DNA from: Papaver somniferum | Lineage: Eukaryota; Streptophyta; Magnoliopsida; Ranunculales; Papaveraceae | Direction of reading: 5' to 3' | Length of the DNA stretch: 64,000 nt | NCBI RefSeq assembly: GCF_003573695.1 | Contig: NC_039362.1 | Coordinates: 111,393,120-111,457,119 of the forward strand | In this document: positions 59,260 to 64,000 of the stretch, one piece after another | Layout of the letters: each line of letters opens with the position of its first letter | Numbering within the stretch: the first letter of the stretch is position 1 | Program-made: the position numbers and the translations under genes | The notes under the pieces: model-generated | Databases searched by the model: none | What the model was told of the DNA's origin: nothing | Seen by the model: only the letters and a program-made list of their open reading frames with translations

Positions 59260-59452
59260 GAGATCTAAAAAATAAGATCAAAAAGAAGGAAGAAACTTAC
59301 TTGAAAAACTTCTTGAGGATGAAAACAACCCTTTATCTCCCTTGGACCTTCAAGAACAAATTTTAATGGAGATGAAAACGTGAACCCTAGAAGAAACTTA
59401 GTTCACGTACGCGGACAAAGGAACGAAGAAGAAGGCTACGCATAGCAAAACT

Positions 59453-59460
59453 ATTATATA
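59453..59460 (-). promoter_or_regulatory. Possible TATA box for the A5 accessory ORF
   Basis: Minus-strand TATATAATAG about 195 bases upstream of the ATG at 59259, followed by a CT-rich leader with TTCTAGGGTTCACG. Confidence 0.35.
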
Positions 59461-59719
59461 CCTATTGATGGGCTTGGACCCGTTCATGTACCGCGACCTA
59501 CAGAAAAAAAGTAGGATTAAAAAAAAAAAACCATCCAAGGTTCGCACACTGTGAAGAAAAATCACCATAGTGCAGAAAAAGAATAGTAGAAAAACTACAT
59601 CACTTTATTTAACCTCAGATGGACAGAAAAATTCTGTCGAACGAGTTTTTCTTCAAGGAAAAATAAATTTCAAAGATAAAACTAACCCATAATACAAAGA
59701 CACAAAACAAATCAGACCG

Positions 59720-60096
59720 TTACTTGCCCCATTCCAAGTTATATACAAATGGGGTGACGCCAATCTTGTTACCAAGAGGCAAGAGAGCAGAGGAATCCTC
59801 ATGCATCTTCGTCGGTCGATATTTGTGAAATGTACCAGAAGTATAATCATAGTAATGATGATACTCAGGGTTATTTGAAAATTTTGACTCCTTATGATTA
59901 AAGAAAGTATTTTCCAATGGCTGGAACTTGCAACACCACCTGTAAAAATCTTTTTATTGATTTTGACTGAGTTGTTTCCAAAGCTCGAATGTGTGCCATG
60001 AATGACAAAATTAGAACTTTTTCCAGCACAAACCTTTTCCTTAATCAAGACAAGTCGTTCCAGAGTTTTGAAAACGTTTTCAAAAGCCATAAACAA
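59720..60096 (-). pseudogene. Broken small ORF upstream of the A5 accessory ORF
   Basis: The ATG at 60096 (MAFENVFKTLERLVLIKEK) is open to about 59930. The coding character then moves to another frame (NTFFNHKESKFSNNPEY, then LPLGNKIGVTPFVYNLEWGK), ending at 59720. The switch near 59925 could be a frameshift or an unrecognised splice. It is unlike the A1/A3 gag and I recognise no family. Confidence 0.35.
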
Positions 60097-60454
60097 ATCT
60101 TTGTTAACTGATCCATCTCAATAGTATTCCTCAAAAAGATTAATAAGAAGACTAGTGAGGTTCCATATCCTTGAGCTTTTATTCACACGTTTCCTGCAAC
60201 AAACTTTTTAAAAGGTGTTGATGGTGGATTTTCGGCAAGGGATAAAATCGTAAAATCATGATACTGTATGTTACTGGCCCAGCTCCAGGAATGTATGTGA
60301 CGATTCATATTTTATGATCCGTGAACCATTTCAGGATCTCTGACTGAGCGAGCATTCCTCTCAGAGCTATGATGAATATGTTTCTCGAAAGGCCTCTCAG
60401 CTGAGCTTTCGATGCTTCACACATTTCATCATCACCTCTATATATAATCAAAAT
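60097..60454. other. Unassigned stretch between A5 and the LTR-B region
   Basis: No ORF or clear repeat end. It probably contains the junction between A5 and the neighbouring Tat-like LTR, which I could not locate. Confidence 0.4.
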
Positions 60455-60655
60455 GATTGGGCGGCTCCTAGACATATTGCATGCTAGTATCGAGCCTAAC
60501 GCCTTCAGGATGTCACGTTGCTCGTTGTTCCCTGACTACGTAGAGAGACCGTGTATAAAATCTCTTAATGATTGAGCGGCTCCTAGACATATTGTATGCT
60601 AGTATAGAGCCTAACGCCTTCAAGACGTCACGCTATTCGTTGTTCCCTGACTATA
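60455..60655. repeat. Two tandem units of 115 bp
   Basis: The units start at 60455 and 60570. Both contain GCGGCTCCTAGACATATTG and CGTTGTTCCCTGACTA. Confidence 0.85.
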
Positions 60656-60770
60656 AACCCCCTCAGAACGAGTATGATGCTTCAATTATATCATATCTCA
60701 ATTCTGCAAATAGGTTAATTCTACCGTGTCATTCATCAACCGAATTCCTAGAAAATAATCTATTATATCT

Positions 60771-61035
60771 CATTACTCCATTTCATGGGTGATCCTCAGC
60801 TGGATTTCATGGATTAATAATAGATACCCAACTCATTTTATTACTCCGTTTCATGGCTGATCCTCAGCTGGATTCCATGGATTAGTAATAGATATTCAAC
60901 TCATTTTATAACTTTGTTTCATGAATTATTCTCAATTGGATTTCATGAATTAGTAAGAAATACTCAAATAATTCTTATTACTCTGTTTCATGAATCATTC
61001 TCAGCTGAATTTCATGAATTAGTAATAAATATTCA
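60771..61035. repeat. Four tandem units of about 68 bp
   Basis: Each unit has ATTACTC-GTTTCATG, then TCTCAGCTGGATTTCATG and GATTAGTAATAGATA. Divergence rises towards the right. Confidence 0.85.
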
Positions 61036-62430
61036 CCGATCGGGCATTTGGGCCACCACCGAGTAAGCCTCGAGAAAGTGGTGGGAGTGTACTCAGCAAT
61101 AATGCACAAACGATCACCCGAATGCACGATCTAGCATTCAAAAATATGGACAAACGAGGAAACCTGTGTAAAATAGGGAGGAAAACAATATCAATAAAAT
61201 AATGAAGAGGCACCTAAGGGGACCGGGCCCACCGGCCGGCCGGTCATGCCGCCATGGCCGGTCCCGCACCTCTTTCCATTATTTTATATTATTTTTCTAT
61301 TTTCCCTCATCTTATGAAACTCCATCGTTTGAGCAAACTCCCTCGTTTGAGCAAAACTCCTAGTTTCTCCATATTTTCCTTCAAATGATGAAAAATAGTA
61401 AAAAAATAGGGAAAGGTGTCACGGGACCGGGCCACCTATCCGGCCGGCCATGCCCTATCCGTGGCCGGTCTCACACCTTACAATTCCTTATTTTCTCATA
61501 TTATTATTTCCTTCATCTCATGAAACTCCATTGTTTGAGCAAAAACCCTAGTTTTTCAATATTTTCTCAAATATTGCTCAAACCATGAAAAAGCCAAAAA
61601 TTCAACTGGTCACATGACCAACTAGGCTTCTCACGTCAAAAATTAGAATATTATTATTTTAATATTACCAAAATATCGGTCGCGCAAGCAAAGTTCTACT
61701 TGCTCATTCGAGCAAAATTGAGAGTTTCAGTAAAGATCAAACTCTTCTGAAAATCCAAAATATTGCTCAAACGCGTACCAGAAAATACCAAAACTCTCAG
61801 GATTGAGACACGGGCAGTATGGTGACACGGGCATGCCACCTTGAACGACCATGGTCGTCCCTTAGGATTGCAAGGAGCCGGTCCCACACTCTTTCATAAT
61901 TTTGACCTAATTAGCTCTCAACAGTTCATATTGGGTCCAAACTCTCTCCAACCAACTTGAAATTTGCTCAATCGAACACCACATGGTCCCATGACCATCA
62001 AGGGCCGGTCCCATGACCATCAAGGGCCGGTCCCATGACCCCTTGGTCGGTCCTCATCTCTCCATAATTAGGTTTTATTACCTAATGCTCAGACGAGCAC
62101 TATTCTAATAAATGATTAAATTAGCATTTGATCATCCTTTCACCAACTGGTCAACAAAAGACTTTGGTGCATGCTCACTCGAGCACCTTGGCGCTACATG
62201 GTCGACCATCATCCCATGATCTGGTCCCTCCTTCACTTAGTGACTTATTTTCAGTCATCAATTGATCAAAATTAGGGTTTCGAGCGAATGCTCTGCAAAT
62301 CATAATTCTGAGCAAGTTCAAACACTAATAATTTTATGTTGATTCAAAAATCAACATCTGGATTAATTATATAATATTTGGGCCATCTACCAATAATTTA
62401 ATTAATATTTTATTTGCTCATGCTACCAAT

Positions 62431-62770
62431 AATTCATCAAATGAGCGATATTTGCTCGGATGCTCGAATATTGATTCAATTATCAATATTCAGTAATTCA
62501 TCAAATGAGCAATATTTGCTCAGACGCTCGAATATTGATTCAACTAGCAATATTTGCTCAGACGCTCGAATATTGATTCAACTATCAATATTTAGTAATT
62601 CATCCAATGAGCAATATTTGCTCAGATGATCGAATATTGATTCAACTATCAATATTCAGTAATTCATCAGATGAGCAATATTTTCTCAGATACTCGAATA
62701 TTGATTCAACTATTAATGTTCAACAATTCATCATACGAGCAATATTTGCTCAGACTATCAATATTCATTA
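62431..62770. repeat. 64-bp minisatellite with two hairpins per unit
   Basis: Units start at 62431, 62495, 62597, 62661 and 62725, with one short unit from about 62548. Each has GAGCAA-TAT-TTGCTC (6-base arms) and GAATATTGAT...ATCAATATTC (10-base arms around TCAACT). Confidence 0.9.
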
Positions 62771-63605
62771 TGTTGATTCAATTATCAACATCATTTATTC
62801 GAGAACTATACGTCCCAGCAGACATGTTAAATCCATGAACTATAGAGCATTCAACAATCATGCTCAATAGAACGATACTTAGACTCATCGTCTAATCAAG
62901 TCAACAACCGACTAATTAAATACACACCTGCCTTGCAGAATCCAAAAATCATGAGACATCAATCATGTCACATGGGGGGATATTAACTAGGTTTTAGTCT
63001 GGCGGCCTACGACACGTGTGTTCATCCACGATGAGAAATGTGAGTAAGTAGTGCAAGCAGTTGAGGGAGTTAGCAAAGTAGTGGGTGGACAATCAACCAA
63101 GTCTCCGCACGACCTGGAACTGGTTAAACCACGATTTCCCACTTTCTCACTCTTTCATTCGAGCAACCGTCACACTTACTGGAGATCAATGTGTCTACAT
63201 TCTAGCAATATAAATAAGTTTATGAATTCACGATTGAGAACAACATTGGTCGAATAGACAACATCCATTGTCTAACCAATAATCATCGTGTGAGCAACAA
63301 TCTCTTTCAATTGATCAGAATTCAAACTTATTCTTCATTTGTAGAAACCCACAACACATTCACAATCCTTGATCATCATTGATCTCACACACTTCTCAGC
63401 TTCCCTCCTACAAATCAACCATCTTCCCTCTTTGTGACCAAATTGACTATGGAACGACCATTTCTTGGTTTAGGCCGGAGTCTTACAGATTGATCTCTCG
63501 AACTCAAAGCACTCTCGTGCAGTGCATCTGTTTGAGGTTAGGCAGTTTGCTCGGTTGAGGAGTCTCCGTCCGCATGGTCGTCTCTCCGCTTCATTAATTC
63601 ATTAA

Positions 63606-64000
63606 TGATGAGTGCCAAATATTGCATATTTCTACATCTTTTCATCAGCATTTAACTCATCTTTTGTGCTCTAACTCTCTATTTTATCCCAAATTTGGAG
63701 TTTTCATTGTTTTCAAGAATGAATAATCATACTAATTAACTCTATATTTTTAGGTATCAAATAAAGCTTGGATGAATTGAGAAGCAAAAGGAGCTTAGGA
63801 ATGGTGACTAGCGACTATGGAGATGAGACAACACAAAGCTCCCGCGAGAAGACCGTGAAGCACGAAGGAATACCACGCAAAGAGCAGCGGCAATCCGCTT
63901 GCAACTCATCCGCAATCCGTTTGCACTTACTCCGCAAGCCGCTTGCAAGTTCTAAACCGAGCATGGGCTTGGTAAAGAACCCAAACCCACATCCATATTC
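63606..64000 (+). mobile_element. Start of a Ty3/gypsy LTR, cut by window end
   Basis: TGATGAGTGCCAAATATTGC opens an LTR related to the solo LTR at 18101. The left flank is ATTAA. Inside, 63890-63955 repeats CCGCTTGCAA/CCGTTTGCA/CCGCAAGCCGC motifs, another short-motif cluster like those in the other LTRs. Confidence 0.65.

Larger units (their letters stand above)
54426..60096 (-). mobile_element. Copia-A copy A5 (minus strand), 5'-truncated
   Basis: The 3' LTR (54426-56925) is followed by the purine tract complement ATCTCTCCCTTTGTC and an internal region homologous to A1/A3 up to about 58200 (shared GATAACTAGGGTTTGGAATA). Beyond that come different ORFs. No 5' LTR or primer site is found to the right, so the 5' end is missing. 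The right limit is uncertain. Confidence 0.7.
60455..63605 (+). repeat. Tat-like LTR-B region rich in GAGCAA and CCGGTC motifs
   Basis: The right part (63119-63595) is the inverted counterpart of 53896-54425. The block near 62970-63020 (TTAATATCCCCCC and GGCGGCC complement) matches the Tat LTR near 16000. Between lie GC-rich clusters (GGCCGGCCGGTC at 61230, GGCCGGTC repeats at about 61250-62050) and palindromes such as TGCTCACTCGAGCA. It reads as one long LTR, but the left end is unknown. The right end is cut by the gypsy LTR at 63606. Confidence 0.55.

Noticed and set aside
59265..59300. Possible 5'-UTR intron (GTAAGT...TTTTTTAG) just before the A5 accessory ORF
   Set aside because: Only 36 nt, below the usual minimum for plant introns.
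61210..62050. GC-rich clusters as a CpG-island promoter
   Set aside because: They are repeated CCGGTC/GGCCGG words inside a Tat-like LTR, with no gene nearby.

Overview
This window is plant nuclear repeat DNA. It is AT-rich, has no bacterial-style operons, and I see no intact host gene. The organism is a flowering plant. The LTR style makes me suspect the poppy family, but that is only an impression. Almost everything is LTR retrotransposons nested inside one another, and many boundaries can be fixed to the base by TG...CA ends and 5-bp target-site duplications (TSDs).

Layout. (1) 1-8484: Copia-A copy A1 (+), with truncated 5' LTR, tRNA-Met primer site, broken gag, a small intact accessory ORF, polypurine tract and 3' LTR. 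It has no pol. (2) 8485-13749: non-LTR DNA with two hAT-type MITEs (8-bp TSDs), a hairpin-forming repeat, and a possible decayed minus-strand gene. (3) 13750-15410: a diverged Copia-A-like LTR. (4) 15411-50110: a minus-strand Ty3/gypsy Tat-like element with gag (44077-45345), a broken protease, the C-terminal tail of pol, and a plus-strand antisense gene region (22526-23945) beside its 3' LTR. RT, RNase H and most of integrase are missing. Its two LTRs each contain a minus-strand Copia-A solo LTR: A2 (TSD CTTTA) and A4 (TSD AAGTG). A2 is itself split by a gypsy solo LTR (TSD GCTAC).

(5) 24232-42905: Copia-B (-, TSD AAATG) sits inside the Tat element. It has a coiled-coil and zinc-knuckle gag and no pol. 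Its left LTR holds the complete Copia-A copy A3 (26827-34312, TSD CTAAC). Its right LTR holds another gypsy solo LTR (40437-42034, TSD AGGAT). (6) 50111-53895: Copia-A LTR A6 split by LTR A7. (7) 53896-60096: a Tat-like LTR fragment, then 5'-truncated Copia-A copy A5 (-), whose accessory slot holds a different, 346-codon broken ORF with its own TATA box. (8) 60097-64000: a Tat-like LTR region full of short tandem repeats and GC-rich motifs, then the start of another gypsy LTR.

How the parts relate. Copia-A and Copia-B are gag-only elements. They keep LTRs, primer site, gag and polypurine tract but have no visible polymerase, so they would depend on enzymes from elsewhere. The less expected features are the interchangeable accessory ORFs in Copia-A, and short U3-type repeat modules that recur in families that should be unrelated.
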